Source: Rothia sp. (in: high G+C Gram-positive bacteria)
Lineage (GTDB): Bacteria; Actinomycetota; Actinomycetes; Actinomycetales; Micrococcaceae
Assembly: GCA_030524105.1 (NCBI GenBank)
Contig: JAUNHE010000005.1
Span: 124,001 to 188,000, forward strand
Length of the DNA: 64,000 bases
Reading direction: 5' to 3'
Under the pieces are notes generated by a model. The model searched no databases and was not told where the DNA came from. It worked only from the letters and a program-made list of their open reading frames with translations. Position 1 is the stretch's first letter, and the number at the start of each line of letters is the position of its first letter. Position numbers and translations under genes: made by a program. Shown here piece by piece: positions 8,759 to 18,427 of the stretch.

Positions 8759-9934
8759 TTGACTTCGGTCGCACTCGGTATGCCTGCCCCACCGCCGGCA
8801 GTTCTTGCGCCTCGACGTCCAACCCGGCAGTTCTCGGTAGGCTCGGTTGGCATTGGATCTGGCTCTCCTATATCGGTTCAATCCATGACGACCACAAAGA
8901 CACACGATATCGGTGCAACCTTGCAGCAGATAGCAGAATTAACAGCGGCCGGTTGCGATATTGTCCGGGTTGCCTGTCCCACCGACAAGGATGCTGAAGC
9001 CCTGCCCATTATTGCTCAGCAGTCGCAGATACCGGTTATTGCCGATATCCATTTTCAACCTAAATACGTTTTTGCTGCTATTGAAGCGGGCTGTGGCGCC
9101 GTTCGAGTTAACCCGGGCAATATACGGAAGTTTGATGACCAGGTTAAGGAGATTGCTCAGGCAGCTCAAGAACACGGTACTTCTATTCGTATTGGTGTCA
9201 ACGCTGGATCCCTGGATAGGCGGCTCCTGCAAAAATACGGTAAGGCAACACCGGAAGCTCTGGTTGAGTCTGCAGTGTGGGAGGCATCGCTTTTTGAAGA
9301 GCACGGCTTTCATGATTTTAAAATTTCGGTTAAACATAATGATCCGGTGATCATGGTTGAGGCTTATCGGCAGCTGGCCGCCGCCGGAGACTGGCCCCTG
9401 CACCTGGGGGTTACCGAGGCGGGCCCGGCCTTCCAGGGAACTATTAAATCTGCCACGGCCTTTGGTGCCTTACTCTCTGAGGGAATTGGAGACACCATTC
9501 GGGTTTCCCTCTCTGCTCCTCCGGTAGAAGAGGTTAAGGTGGGCTCCCAGATTCTTGAGTCCTTGAATTTGCGGCCCCGAAAGTTAGACATTGTTTCTTG
9601 CCCTTCCTGCGGCCGGGCACAGGTTAACGTTTGGGAGCTGGCCGAGAATGTTACCGCCGGTCTTGAAGGCATGAAGGTGCCGCTTCGGGTTGCCGTCATG
9701 GGTTGTGTTGTTAACGGACCCGGTGAGGCCCGGGAGGCAGATCTGGGAGTGGCTTCTGGTAACGGTAAGGGACAGATTTTTGTTAAGGGTCGGGTTATTA
9801 AAACTGTCCCAGAAGATCAGATTGTTGAGACCTTGATCCAGGAGGCCAACCGTATTGCCGATGAGATGAAGGCTTCGGGCCAGTGGGTTCCCGAGGAATC
9901 AGCTGAGCCTTCTGTTAAAGTCTCGGTGAGCTAG
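8759..9934 (+). CDS. ispG: 4-hydroxy-3-methylbut-2-en-1-yl diphosphate synthase
   Basis: IspG (GcpE) reduces MEcPP to HMBPP in the isoprenoid pathway using a [4Fe-4S] cluster. The cysteine motif CPSCGR and the later Cys in [13 protein letters not shown] are present. The start is placed at the TTG at 8759: GGAGGA lies 5-8 nt upstream, and the protein then begins [13 protein letters not shown], the usual actinobacterial IspG beginning. The upstream ATG at 8723 adds 12 residues without family similarity. The protein is 391 residues. A TTGACA at 8624-8629 could be a -35 element, but I see no matching -10. An acetyltransferase follows on the same strand. Confidence 0.95.
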   Translation: MTSVALGMPAPPPAVLAPRRPTRQFSVGSVGIGSGSPISVQSMTTTKTHDIGATLQQIAELTAAGCDIVRVACPTDKDAEALPIIAQQSQIPVIADIHFQPKYVFAAIEAGCGAVRVNPGNIRKFDDQVKEIAQAAQEHGTSIRIGVNAGSLDRRLLQKYGKATPEALVESAVWEASLFEEHGFHDFKISVKHNDPVIMVEAYRQLAAAGDWPLHLGVTEAGPAFQGTIKSATAFGALLSEGIGDTIRVSLSAPPVEEVKVGSQILESLNLRPRKLDIVSCPSCGRAQVNVWELAENVTAGLEGMKVPLRVAVMGCVVNGPGEAREADLGVASGNGKGQIFVKGRVIKTVPEDQIVETLIQEANRIADEMKASGQWVPEESAEPSVKVSVS

Positions 9935-9975
9935 ATCGATTTGCTGGATATTTGTGCTAGAAGGCTGCTGAGCTT

Positions 9976-11115
9976 GTGCTTCCGCTAATACAGGGTGCCG
10001 GACCGCAGGCTTTGATCCGTCCGGTTACCCTTGATGACCGTCCTGAGCTTGAGGAGCTTATTAATCGAGATCCGATTGCTTTTTTATACGCTGCAGAGCA
10101 CTTGGAATTTTTTGGCCTGCCGGCTTCTTCTGCACTGAGTAATTACCGGTCTGCTCACGGGTTTATGGGAATTTTTGTTTCTCAGCAAGAGTCGCAGGCG
10201 AGTGCTGTTACAGCCCTGGCTAGATTGCCGCGGGCAGGGGATATAAAAAGACGGTTACGCTCTGCCGCCCAGGCTTTTGTTTCTCCTCTTTCTCAGCGGG
10301 GGGCCTCCTCGCTGACGACGGGTCTGAAGGCTGGCGCTGCAATACCTGGCCAGAGTGAAGCCCTGTCAGTTTTAGCTCAGGGAACTGCCGATTTTAGGAT
10401 GGTAGGGGCTTTTTGGCTGGGAGCCAACTGCGTTCCGATTCATATTCCGCCTGAGTATCGCCGACAAGTTGCTAGCGTCGTTGCCAAGGCCTCAAGAAAT
10501 CTGGCCTCCATCTTTGGGGTTGCCCAGGATGTGCTGGGCCTGTGGGAGGTGCTTCGGCACCGAGTGGCCACACCTTTTTCTGTACGGGAGAATCAGCCGC
10601 TTCTCTATTTACCCCCAGAACGTGAGCTTAAAGCTTTTAGCCAGCAACCGCTTTATCGGGCAGGTTTGCCGCTGACTTCCTTGGCTTCTAAGGGGGTGCG
10701 GTGGGCCCGTCCCGCCGATCGTCCTTCTTTGATTAAGGCATCGGTTGCCATGTTTATTGAAGAGGTTGGCTACGATCCCTTAGAGCGGGATCCGGCCGGT
10801 TATACGGGCAGAATTGACGAATTTATTAAAACGGGCAGGTCTCTGGTGGCCTGCAATCGTGACGGCACGGTTGTCTTTAAGGTTGACATTGGTTTAGCAA
10901 ACGGGCAGTACTGCCAGGTTCAGGGGGTCTGGTTGCACCCCTCCTACCGCGGTAGGGGAATTTCAAAGGTGCTGCTGGCACAAGCCTTTGAACTTATTCG
11001 CAGCCGGCACCGGCATATTAGTCTCTACGTTAATGATTACAACAGACGGGCTTGCGGTCTTTATACCGGCCTTGGCCTGGAACAACGGGGGAAATTTACC
11101 AGTATACTGTTTTAG
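9976..11115 (+). CDS. GNAT acetyltransferase with DUF4081-like N-terminal domain
   Basis: This 379-residue two-domain protein sits just after ispG. The C-terminal third is a GNAT N-acetyltransferase domain with the acetyl-CoA loop in WLHPSYRGRGISKVLL and the usual final strand. The N-terminal domain matches the actinobacterial family often found between ispG and proS (DUF4081), including a second degenerate acetyltransferase-like half. A Ser/Ala-rich insertion (about residues 85-130) has no clear homology. The start is GTG, 41 bp after ispG. The acceptor is unknown. Family call good; domain naming is from memory. Confidence 0.75.
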   Translation: MLPLIQGAGPQALIRPVTLDDRPELEELINRDPIAFLYAAEHLEFFGLPASSALSNYRSAHGFMGIFVSQQESQASAVTALARLPRAGDIKRRLRSAAQAFVSPLSQRGASSLTTGLKAGAAIPGQSEALSVLAQGTADFRMVGAFWLGANCVPIHIPPEYRRQVASVVAKASRNLASIFGVAQDVLGLWEVLRHRVATPFSVRENQPLLYLPPERELKAFSQQPLYRAGLPLTSLASKGVRWARPADRPSLIKASVAMFIEEVGYDPLERDPAGYTGRIDEFIKTGRSLVACNRDGTVVFKVDIGLANGQYCQVQGVWLHPSYRGRGISKVLLAQAFELIRSRHRHISLYVNDYNRRACGLYTGLGLEQRGKFTSILF

Positions 11116-11467
11116 TTTTGTCATACTTTTTGTTGGCATTTGCCAACTTATATGGGGGCAACTTGGGCAAATTGGCCGGTCTGCTCTAGAATCTACTCTT
11201 AAAAGAGGTTATCTTAACTCTTAGAGCCAGAAAGGTTTTTTAGTGGAAGTCGGGGGAGCTACTGAAAGGCTAGTCCTTGGCCCGTTTTTACCGAGAGAGA
11301 TGGATGGGTTGCAAGGGCAAGAACCCTAACCTTAGCCCAGATTTGGCCGTGAAGGTTACTGACAGGGCATCCTTGGGCCAGTAGGTAGGTTCTGGTATCT
11401 AGCTAGCGATATTCGTCGCACTCTAAACCACAACGTGCCCCTTAGGGGCAGAAACTAGGGGAATCTG
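11116..11467. other. 352-bp leader/intergenic region upstream of the secreted protein
   Basis: No gene is seen. A near-perfect palindrome GTTGGCATTTGCCAAC (11132-11147) follows the acetyltransferase stop and could be its terminator or an operator. Several G-rich/C-rich short repeats suggest a folded leader RNA between about 11250 and 11420. A 6-bp hairpin TGCCCC-tta-GGGGCA (11436-11450) ends just before the ribosome-binding site of the next gene. A riboswitch was considered but no class could be matched. Confidence 0.4.
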
Positions 11468-12973
11468 ATGCATATAACCCGCACAAAACTAGGTGCTGCG
11501 CTGACTGCAGCAACCTTGCTCTTTGGTCTTACCCCCACAGCCGCCCAGGCTGATCAAGCTGTTAAGGTGGATACCAGCACAGCTATTGGAGGGCTCTGGT
11601 CCGAGCACCGCAGCGAATACGGCAAAGCCCTCAGCGCAGAAGAGTGTTTTGCTAACGGCAATTGCCAGCAGCAATTTGAACAAGCAGTTATCACCTGGAA
11701 CTACAAGACCGGTGCTCATGCCATTACCGGTCAGAATGCCCAGGCCTTTTTGGCTGCTGGCGGTGCAGCAAAGGTAGGTGCCATTGAATCGGATGTTTGG
11801 AACCACGCACAGTGTGGACCGGCCGTAACAGCCTACGACGGAACTACCCGCTGGCTTGTTGTTACTGCAGGAGATTACGCTGGAAAATTTATAGATCTCA
11901 ATGGGGAGCAGGCAAATCAATGGCGCAGTAACCGTCTGGTTAATAATAAGTGCTTTGCAGATCCAGCTGTTGGGGAGCTACCCCAGACACCCGCTGAGCC
12001 TCTTGAACCTGCTAGCAAGGAGAAGCCCAGTGATGCAGCCCAGGCTGCTGCAGCAAAAATTGCTGAGCTAAAAGCTAACATAAATCAAATTAAGGTGGGG
12101 GAGGCGCAGAGCCAGCTAACCAAGGTGAGCGAAGACCTCTACACCCAAAGTTTTGCAGACAATATTTCTGTTATCTACAGCTACCGGCAGAACCTGGCTA
12201 TCTGGATTAACAGCAATGCCCTGCAGGCCTACCTCAAAGATCCCCAGCGTTATGGGCAATTCCTCTACAACAATGAATTCCGTCCCAATGAGGCAAGCGG
12301 CAAAATTGATCTAGTGGCCCAATTTTCCCACCAGGAAGATATGTCCTCCTGCACCAGTCCACAGAAGGCTGACGCCTACGGTTACGGCCTTTACTCTGCC
12401 TCCGGTGCAGACGCCGTCTTTAAACACTACTATCAGCTAGAATCCCAGGGCGATGGCTGTGTTAGCTACCACGGTGAAATGCCCTCCCTGGTCGGCACCT
12501 TTCCGGCCTCTTTGATGGACCGTCCGGAAGATCCTCAAGGTGCGGTAGATAATAGTAAAGACTGGTCACAAGCAGAATTTATTGAATTGCAGCAGGTGCT
12601 AGAGCTGCAAGATAAAGAGAGCGGCCTGGTCTACTACATTATGGCTACCCCCGAAGGCACTCCGCTGCCGGGAGCAAAGCCGATTGAATCTAGCCTCCTG
12701 GAGCAGAGCAGCAAGAATGCTGACCGGCCCCGCTTTAGTGACTACGGCAGCTGGGCCTACGGTGGTGCTTACAACATCTACAGTGACATCACCATGCTGG
12801 GAGCTCCTATTGCCGAGGAAGTAAGGTCAAGCCCAAGTTCCGGACTCGTCACCGTTAGCCAAGACTTTGAGGGTGGCAAGCTCATTTGGGAAGAAGGAAG
12901 CAGAACCGTCAAGGTTAAGCTTAACGCTGTTGGCCAGGCTAAAAAAGACTGGTACAAGTCTCAAGGTTTCTAA
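11468..12973 (+). CDS. secreted protein with LGFP-like repeats
   Basis: This 501-residue exported protein has a clear Sec signal peptide: N-terminal Arg/Lys, hydrophobic core at about residues 10-24, cleavage likely after AQA near residue 28. The mature part has segments resembling LGFP cell-wall repeats (GGLWSEHRSEYG ... WNYKTGAHAITG near the N-terminus and LGAPIAEE ... QDFEGGKLIWEEG near the C-terminus). There are at least seven cysteines, plausible for disulfides outside the membrane. No enzymatic motif and no sortase signal were found. LGFP domains are associated with the cell wall in actinobacteria, so a cell-envelope role is likely but unproven. It is monocistronic: long leader upstream, strong terminator downstream. 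Confidence 0.7.
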   Translation: MHITRTKLGAALTAATLLFGLTPTAAQADQAVKVDTSTAIGGLWSEHRSEYGKALSAEECFANGNCQQQFEQAVITWNYKTGAHAITGQNAQAFLAAGGAAKVGAIESDVWNHAQCGPAVTAYDGTTRWLVVTAGDYAGKFIDLNGEQANQWRSNRLVNNKCFADPAVGELPQTPAEPLEPASKEKPSDAAQAAAAKIAELKANINQIKVGEAQSQLTKVSEDLYTQSFADNISVIYSYRQNLAIWINSNALQAYLKDPQRYGQFLYNNEFRPNEASGKIDLVAQFSHQEDMSSCTSPQKADAYGYGLYSASGADAVFKHYYQLESQGDGCVSYHGEMPSLVGTFPASLMDRPEDPQGAVDNSKDWSQAEFIELQQVLELQDKESGLVYYIMATPEGTPLPGAKPIESSLLEQSSKNADRPRFSDYGSWAYGGAYNIYSDITMLGAPIAEEVRSSPSSGLVTVSQDFEGGKLIWEEGSRTVKVKLNAVGQAKKDWYKSQGF

Positions 12974-13013
12974 GCTGACCGGCAGGGGTAAAGCTTTTAA
13001 ACTCTGCTTAAGG

Positions 13014-13055
13014 GTGGGAGTAGTCGATATACCGGCTACTCCCACTGTCTTTATG
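13014..13055 (+). terminator. intrinsic terminator after the secreted-protein gene
   Basis: The arms 13014-13023 and 13036-13045 pair over 10 bp (GTGGGAGTAG / CTACTCCCAC) with a 12-nt loop and are followed by TGTCTTTAT. It lies about 40 bp past the stop codon. Confidence 0.85.
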
Positions 13056-13157
13056 GGCTAGCCGGTTAAAATATATCTGTTAGAGCAGGCAGGGTAGACT
13101 GGGAAAGACCAAATAATCCCGGCAGCAGCGGGATCCCCAACAGAAGGGAAGACCCAG

Positions 13158-14957
13158 GTGAGCATAACCCGCCTCTCACAGCTATTTGTCCGCACCCTGC
13201 GCGCTGACCCGGCAGACGCCGAAGTCGCCAGCCATAAGCTGCTCATACGAGCAGGTTACATCCGGCGTTCTGCACCGGGTATCTACACCTGGCTGCCGCT
13301 GGGCCTTACCGTGCTCAGAAAAATTGAAGATATCATCCGGCAGGAGATGCAGGCTATCGGTGCTCAAGAGGTGCACTTTCCGGCTCTACTACCGCGTGAA
13401 CCCTACCAGGCTAGCGGGCGCTGGGATGAATACGGGCAGAATCTCTTTCGCCTCCAGGACCGCCGAGGTGCGGATATGCTCCTGGCCCCAACCCACGAAG
13501 AAGTCTTTACCCTCTTGGTTAAGGACATGTATAACTCCTATAAAGATTTACCCCTCTATCTTTATCAAATCCAAACAAAGTATCGGGACGAGGCCCGTCC
13601 CAGGGCAGGTCTGCTACGCGGACGTGAATTTATTATGAAGGACTCTTATTCCTTTACCCTGGACCAAGAGGGCCTTAAAGCTGCCTATTTTGCCCACCGC
13701 AAGGCCTACCAGAAAATCTTTGAGCGCCTGGGGCTGGAGATTGTGATTGTTCAGGCCCAATCTGGAGCTATGGGTGGATCCCGCTCAGAGGAGTTCTTAC
13801 ACCCTACTGACATTGGTGAAGATACCTTTGTGCAATCAGAAGGGGGTTACGCAGCTAATGTTGAAGCTGTCAGTACCCTGGTTCCTGCCCCCCTGGATGC
13901 TAGTGGACTTCCGCAAGCGCAGGTGGCGGATACGCCGGATTCACCGACCATTAAAACCCTTGTTGACCAGGCTAACGCCCTGTATCCCAAAGAAGAGGGG
14001 CAGTGGCAGGCGGCAGATACTCTTAAAAATGTGCTGCTAGCTGCCACCTTACCCGGCGGCGAGCGCCAGCTCGTGGCTATTGGCATTCCCGGAGACCGAG
14101 CTATAGATCTTAAACGAGTGCAGGCTAATCTGCCTGCTCTGCTGGGTATAGGTGCCGAGCTGGAGGTTGAACCGGCCCAGGACCAAGATTTTGCCCGCTA
14201 TCCTCAACTGATTAAAGGCTATATTGGTCCCGGTTTAAATCTTGACGAAAAACTATTGGGCTGGCAGTCACAAACCGGTATCCCCTTCTATTTGGATCCG
14301 CGGGTTGTGCCCGGTTCGGCCTGGATTACTGGAGCTAACCAGGATCAAAAACATGTCTACCACTTAGTTTTTGGCAGGGACTTTGAGGCTGATGGTAGCA
14401 TCGAGGCTTGTCAAATTAGGGAAGGGGACCCGGCGCCGGATGGCTCTGGTCCGCTGAAGACCCGCAGGGGTATAGAAATGGGGCATATTTTTGAACTGGG
14501 TCAAAAGTATGCCGAGGCCCTGGACCTGAGTGTTTTAGATCAGCAGGGAAAACTGCAGACCGTCAGTATGGGCTCTTATGGAATCGGAGTGACCCGGGCC
14601 TTGGCGGCTATTGCCCAAGAAAACCACGATGAGCGTGGTTTAATCTGGCCGCGTAACCTGGCGCCGGCCCAGGTGCACCTGCTGGTAACCGGTAAAGACC
14701 CCCAGGTTTTTGCCGGGGCAGAGCAGCTGGCTCAAGACTTAAGCGACCGGGGGGTGGACCTAATTTTTGATGACCGTCCCAAGGTTTCTCCTGGAGTTAA
14801 ATTTGCGGATGCAGAGTTACTGGGGATTCCCACGATTCTGGTTCTAGGGCGTGGGTTTGCGGAAGGGAAAATAGAAATCAGAGACCGCCGTAGTGGAGCT
14901 AGCCGAGAGGTTTCTTTAGCGCTGGCTCTGGACGAAATCATTCAGGAGATCAGCTAA
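13158..14957 (+). CDS. proS: prolyl-tRNA synthetase (bacterial type)
   Basis: This class II synthetase charges tRNA-Pro. At 599 residues with a long insert between motifs 2 and 3, it is the bacterial type that carries the INS editing domain (about residues 220-410). Motif 1 lies in the first 100 residues, motif 2 in [19 protein letters not shown], motif 3 in [12 protein letters not shown]. The C-terminal part is the anticodon-binding domain. The start is GTG at 13158, with GAAGGGAAG upstream. It precedes the rimP-nusA-infB cluster as in many actinobacteria, separated by a gene on the opposite strand. Confidence 0.96.
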   Translation: MSITRLSQLFVRTLRADPADAEVASHKLLIRAGYIRRSAPGIYTWLPLGLTVLRKIEDIIRQEMQAIGAQEVHFPALLPREPYQASGRWDEYGQNLFRLQDRRGADMLLAPTHEEVFTLLVKDMYNSYKDLPLYLYQIQTKYRDEARPRAGLLRGREFIMKDSYSFTLDQEGLKAAYFAHRKAYQKIFERLGLEIVIVQAQSGAMGGSRSEEFLHPTDIGEDTFVQSEGGYAANVEAVSTLVPAPLDASGLPQAQVADTPDSPTIKTLVDQANALYPKEEGQWQAADTLKNVLLAATLPGGERQLVAIGIPGDRAIDLKRVQANLPALLGIGAELEVEPAQDQDFARYPQLIKGYIGPGLNLDEKLLGWQSQTGIPFYLDPRVVPGSAWITGANQDQKHVYHLVFGRDFEADGSIEACQIREGDPAPDGSGPLKTRRGIEMGHIFELGQKYAEALDLSVLDQQGKLQTVSMGSYGIGVTRALAAIAQENHDERGLIWPRNLAPAQVHLLVTGKDPQVFAGAEQLAQDLSDRGVDLIFDDRPKVSPGVKFADAELLGIPTILVLGRGFAEGKIEIRDRRSGASREVSLALALDEIIQEIS

Positions 14958-14976
14958 AGGCAGGCAGCAGCTTAGG

Positions 14977-15007
14977 GCCGGCTACAGCTTCTGGAGCCCT
15001 AGCCGGC
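14977..15007. terminator. bidirectional terminator between convergent genes
   Basis: The arms 14977-14984 and 15000-15007 (GCCGGCTA / TAGCCGGC) lie in the 53-bp gap between proS and the convergent gene. No strong U-run is present on either side, so efficiency is uncertain. Confidence 0.5.
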
Positions 15008-15010
15008 GGG

Positions 15011-15895
15011 CTAGCTACTATAGCTTTTGAGCAGTAGCTCTTGAGCTAGGGAGGAATCCAGGGCAAGCTCCGGGTCTGCTAGGGCCGCTTTGATGTTGCT
15101 ATTGACCTGTTCTTTAAGCCTGTTGAGGTCCTGCTGAGGGTCCTCTTCTAGCCGGTAGCTGGGCTCCAGGGCTTCGGTTTGAAAGCTGCATTTAATGAGT
15201 TCAGTATAGGTTTTCTGCCACTGCTGGGACTGGTAGAGGTGGTTGGCAATCTGGGTTTTTTGTTTGTCGCTCCATTTTTCTGCCGGCTGACGGGCCTGAT
15301 AAACCTGGGCAGCATAAACATAGGCGTTTAAGGATTGGTAGAGGGCTTGCACTGAGGCCGGTCCTTGCTGGCGCTGGTCAGTAGCTAGACAGTTGGTGCT
15401 GGCATCTTGTTTTATCCAGTCTGGAGTCTCGGGTAGTTGAGCTTCAGCTGACTGGCCAGCATAGTTCCATAAGGTTTCGGAGAGGCTGAGGGCCTGCCAG
15501 CGATCGGAGCTTGTTTTAGCACGGGAGGCTAGGGAAAAAATACGGTCAGCGCTGCGCTCTAGGGATTGTGAAAGGTCTGAAAAATAGGCGGAAGATCCCA
15601 AGGTTTGTGGTTTAAAGTCTGTTGTGAGGGCAAGACTTCTAGCTGCTTGGGGTAGTTCAGCTAGTTGCTGGTCAAGGAGTTCTTCCAGCCTTTGGGCGTA
15701 GCTTTGATCCTGCTGGGCCTGGCTGGCACGGTAGAGGGCCCGGTCCTTAAGGGAGTAAAGTTCTGCCGCTAATCTGGTGGCAAAGGCCAGCTCTTGTGCC
15801 AGCTCTTTTTCTGCCTGTTTGGCGGCGATCCCTATTGTGCCCAGCACTAGGATTCCCACTAAAGCACAAATAGATATAACCTTGGAAACTTTCAA
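15011..15895 (-). CDS. membrane-anchored or secreted helical protein (DUF4439-like)
   Basis: The 294-residue protein starts with Lys residues and one hydrophobic segment (about residues 5-25) and continues as an Ala/Gln/Leu-rich, mostly helical domain. The first segment can be a signal peptide or anchor; no lipobox is visible. Its position divergent from rimP and next to proS is where actinobacteria carry a ferritin-like DUF4439 protein. The segment ALYQSLNAYVYAAQVYQAR near residue 187 fits a helix of that domain. Two cysteines (in STNCLA and IKCSFQ) are present. I do not know its function; the DUF4439 assignment rests on context and weak similarity. Confidence 0.55.
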   Translation of the reverse strand: MKVSKVISICALVGILVLGTIGIAAKQAEKELAQELAFATRLAAELYSLKDRALYRASQAQQDQSYAQRLEELLDQQLAELPQAARSLALTTDFKPQTLGSSAYFSDLSQSLERSADRIFSLASRAKTSSDRWQALSLSETLWNYAGQSAEAQLPETPDWIKQDASTNCLATDQRQQGPASVQALYQSLNAYVYAAQVYQARQPAEKWSDKQKTQIANHLYQSQQWQKTYTELIKCSFQTEALEPSYRLEEDPQQDLNRLKEQVNSNIKAALADPELALDSSLAQELLLKSYSS

Positions 15896-16076
15896 GAGCG
15901 TACTCCCAACAAATCAAGCTGCCAACCTATTGTGCCACAAGGCGAGGGCAAAGAAGGATGTAGCTAAGATATCACTTAAAATCTATTCGGATGTTTTTGA
16001 GGCTAGGGTAGTCTTAATCGCCGGTTAGGCCAGATCAGAGCCGCTGTAAGAAAGATCGGAAGTGGAGACAAGCAAG

Positions 16077-16640
16077 ATGGCACAGCAGAGAAAAAAGCAG
16101 TCGCGCATGATGAGTGTCGGGGCTTCCAGAGCGTACAGTGATTTACCCAGTGCCGAGGAATTGGCTGATTTGCTCCAAGAGACCGTGGCGGAACATTCTT
16201 GTTTGATTGAATCAATTCAGGTGGCAGATAGCGGGGCGCAGAAGACCCTGCTTATTGTGGTGGATTACGTCAGTGGGACTGAGCCAGTCAGCCTGGATAC
16301 CGTGGCAGATCTCACCCAGGCAATTTCGGCCCAGCTTGATCAGCTTGAGGGATCCAGTCAACCCTACACTTTGGAGGTGTCGTCTCCGGGGGCTGGGCGT
16401 CGCTTAAGCCAACGACGCCATTGGGAACGCTCCTTAGGCCGACTGCTGGAGATTACCCTGACAGACCAGTCCCTTCCTTTCCTGGCCCGCCTGCTGGCGG
16501 TCAAGGAGGAAGGCGTAGAAATTGCACGGAAGAAAAATACCAAAAAAGGACAGGCAGAATCCTATAAGCCGGCTGAAACCGTGGCCTGGGATGCAATTTC
16601 TCGCTCAAAAGTTGAAATTGAATTCAACCAATACAGCTAA
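16077..16640 (+). CDS. rimP: ribosome maturation factor RimP
   Basis: RimP assists assembly of the 30S subunit. The 187-residue protein has the N-terminal domain with YTLEVSSPGAGRRL and a C-terminal SH3-like domain. The start is set at ATG 16077 because GGAG lies 9 nt upstream; the longer frame from the GTG at 16062 adds five residues with poorer spacing. It heads the translation-factor cluster rimP-nusA-ylxR-infB-rbfA-truB. It is divergent from the DUF4439-like gene, so its promoter should lie in the 181-bp gap. Confidence 0.93.
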   Translation: MAQQRKKQSRMMSVGASRAYSDLPSAEELADLLQETVAEHSCLIESIQVADSGAQKTLLIVVDYVSGTEPVSLDTVADLTQAISAQLDQLEGSSQPYTLEVSSPGAGRRLSQRRHWERSLGRLLEITLTDQSLPFLARLLAVKEEGVEIARKKNTKKGQAESYKPAETVAWDAISRSKVEIEFNQYS

Positions 16641-16762
16641 GTTCGTTAGAATCGTTAGAACAGTACAGAATTTGTGCGGGATAGCTCGCGTGAATTAACA
16701 CAGTGGCGGAGCCGGGGTGCAGGTGCATCCCGGCACTTGTTCTAAAAATTGAAAGGCCTGCC

Positions 16763-17788
16763 ATGGATATTGACCTGAGCAACCTACGTTTACTTGAAAA
16801 AGAACGCGATATTGCGCTGGATGAGCTGATCCCTCTGATCGAAAGTGCCCTCCTGCTGGCCTATATGAAGCAGCCTGGTGCTATTAAAGACTCCCGGGCT
16901 GTTATTGATCCTAAGAGTGGCAAGGTAACTATTTGGGCACCTGAACTGGACGAGAATAACCAAAAAATTGGTGAATTTGATGATACTCCCAACAACTTTG
17001 GGCGCATTGCGGCATCGACAGCACGTCAGATCATATTTCAGAGGTTACGCGATGCAGAAGACTCCCACGTCCTTGGTGAATTCCGAGACCGTGAGGGGCA
17101 GCTAGCCTCAGGGGTGATTCAGCAGGGCCCTAATCCGCGTATGGTGCACGTGGATCTGGGCAGCGTGGAGGCAGTTCTGCCCAGTACAGAACAGGTTCCG
17201 GGCGAAACTTACCCGCACGCTTCCCGGATTCGTGCCTATATTCTGGAGGCAAAACGAGGGCCTAAGGGTCCCTCTATTGTGCTCTCACGTTCACATCCCA
17301 ACCTGGTTCGCCGTCTTTTTGAACATGAAGTTCCGGAAATCCAGGACGGTTCTGTGGAAATTATGGCTATAGCACGCGAGGCCGGTCACCGTACTAAAAT
17401 TGCTGTACGGGCCAATAAACCGGGGATCAATCCTAAGGGCTCTTGCATTGGAGAGATGGGTTCGCGGGTGAGGGCTGTCATGAGTGAGCTGAACGATGAA
17501 AAAATAGATATTGTTGACTACTCAGAGGAACCTACGGAATTTATTTCTGCGGCACTTTCGCCTTCAAAGGTCAAATCCGTCACCGTGATCGACCGTAAAA
17601 CCTTCTCGGCTAGAGCCGTTGTTCCAGACGATCAGCTTTCTTTGGCTATTGGTAAGGAGGGCCAGAACGCTCGTTTGGCTGCTAAACTTACGGGCTGGCG
17701 GATTGATATTTTGTCAGAATCCCGCTACGAGCAGGCCCGGGCTGAGGTTGAATCTGCCGGTAGAATCATTGAAGAAGATGCGAATTAA
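16763..17788 (+). CDS. nusA: transcription termination/antitermination protein NusA
   Basis: NusA binds RNA polymerase and nascent RNA and modulates pausing, termination and antitermination. The 341-residue protein has the N-terminal RNAP-binding domain, an S1 domain (about 110-180) and two KH domains, with [11 protein letters not shown] in the first and [13 protein letters not shown] in the second. It lacks the acidic C-terminal repeats of E. coli NusA, as expected outside the proteobacteria. The start is ATG 16763 with GAAAGG upstream; the longer frame to 16703 lies in the rimP-nusA gap and is not conserved. Confidence 0.95.
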   Translation: MDIDLSNLRLLEKERDIALDELIPLIESALLLAYMKQPGAIKDSRAVIDPKSGKVTIWAPELDENNQKIGEFDDTPNNFGRIAASTARQIIFQRLRDAEDSHVLGEFRDREGQLASGVIQQGPNPRMVHVDLGSVEAVLPSTEQVPGETYPHASRIRAYILEAKRGPKGPSIVLSRSHPNLVRRLFEHEVPEIQDGSVEIMAIAREAGHRTKIAVRANKPGINPKGSCIGEMGSRVRAVMSELNDEKIDIVDYSEEPTEFISAALSPSKVKSVTVIDRKTFSARAVVPDDQLSLAIGKEGQNARLAAKLTGWRIDILSESRYEQARAEVESAGRIIEEDAN

Positions 17789-17849
17789 CTCACTTAGTTA
17801 GGTTTAGCCTTGCCTGCGGGGCTAGACTGGTAGGTGGTTTATTCTTACT

Positions 17850-17884
17850 CTAGGTTAGAGCCGGCCCGGCCGGCTCTAACCTAG
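17850..17884. other. 15-bp perfect inverted repeat between nusA and ylxR
   Basis: The arms 17850-17864 and 17870-17884 are perfectly complementary (15 bp, GC-rich core) around a 5-nt loop. On the plus strand TGGGG follows with no U-run; on the minus strand the flank is AGTAAGAATAA. It lies within an operon that is normally co-transcribed, 26 bp before ylxR. This favours an internal terminator, a processing site or a NusA-sensitive pause over a true operon end. Confidence 0.7.
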
Positions 17885-17909
17885 TGGGGCTGATGGAAGG
17901 GAGAGGGCC

Positions 17910-18158
17910 ATGAGCAATCCCCAAAGAACTTGCATTGGCTGCAGAGTTAAAACTGCTCAAAAAGAATTAATCAAGCTTGTTTGTCTGCCGGCCCAGCCCG
18001 GGCAGCTACCTAGGGTAGTTTTTGACCAACAGCAGCAATATCCCGGACGCGGGGCCTGGCTTCATGAGCAAGGCTCTTGTTTGGAGAAGGCCAGGCGTAA
18101 AGCCGCCTTTAACCGAGCTTTTCGTGGCCGGGTTGATGCCAGCAGGTTAACCGTCTAA
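17910..18158 (+). CDS. ylxR: YlxR family RNA-binding protein
   Basis: This 82-residue basic protein of the YlxR (DUF448) family nearly always lies between nusA and infB. It starts with RTCIGCRVK, the conserved RTCIGCR motif, and contains GRGAWLHEQGSC, the GRGAY-like second motif. YlxR has been linked to RNA binding and to RNase P or nucleoid functions in other bacteria; the role here is not visible. A purine-rich GGAAGGGAGAGG precedes the ATG. Confidence 0.9.
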   Translation: MSNPQRTCIGCRVKTAQKELIKLVCLPAQPGQLPRVVFDQQQQYPGRGAWLHEQGSCLEKARRKAAFNRAFRGRVDASRLTV

Positions 18159-18396
18159 TTCTGTTATACAGTTAACCTTGGCTCGATTTACCGCGGTAAA
18201 TTTGGGCTGGCGAACCCCCAGTAAGTTATGTCAACGAGTTTGACGGCTTCTTAGTGTGAAAGCGAGTCAGAAAACTGATGGAAATCCAATGAGTGCCGCA
18301 CGATGAGTACCTTTCTGTGCTCTCAAACCGGTAAAAATACTGGCAGTATCCAAAGATCGGGTCTGCCTGCTTATAGTAAAAACTGAGAGGTTCGCG

Positions 18397-18420
18397 CTGT
18401 CCTGGCGTGGGCCAGGACAG
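18397..18420 (+). promoter_or_regulatory. hairpin overlapping the infB ribosome-binding site
   Basis: The arms 18397-18406 and 18411-18420 (CTGTCCTGGC / GCCAGGACAG) form a perfect 10-bp stem with a 4-nt loop. The last two bases of the stem are the first two of the AGGAG (18419-18423) that serves the GTG at 18428. The stem would partly cover the ribosome-binding site, which suggests translational control of IF2. The rest of the 269-bp ylxR-infB gap holds no gene. Confidence 0.6.
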
Positions 18421-18427
18421 GAGAAAA

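Noticed and set aside
11250-11420. Possible c-di-AMP (ydaO) riboswitch before the secreted protein
   Set aside because: Such riboswitches precede actinobacterial cell-wall genes, but the conserved blocks of the class could not be matched.
18407-18427. Upstream GTG start for infB
   Set aside because: It lies in the loop of the hairpin, has no ribosome-binding site and adds residues not found in IF2 of relatives.
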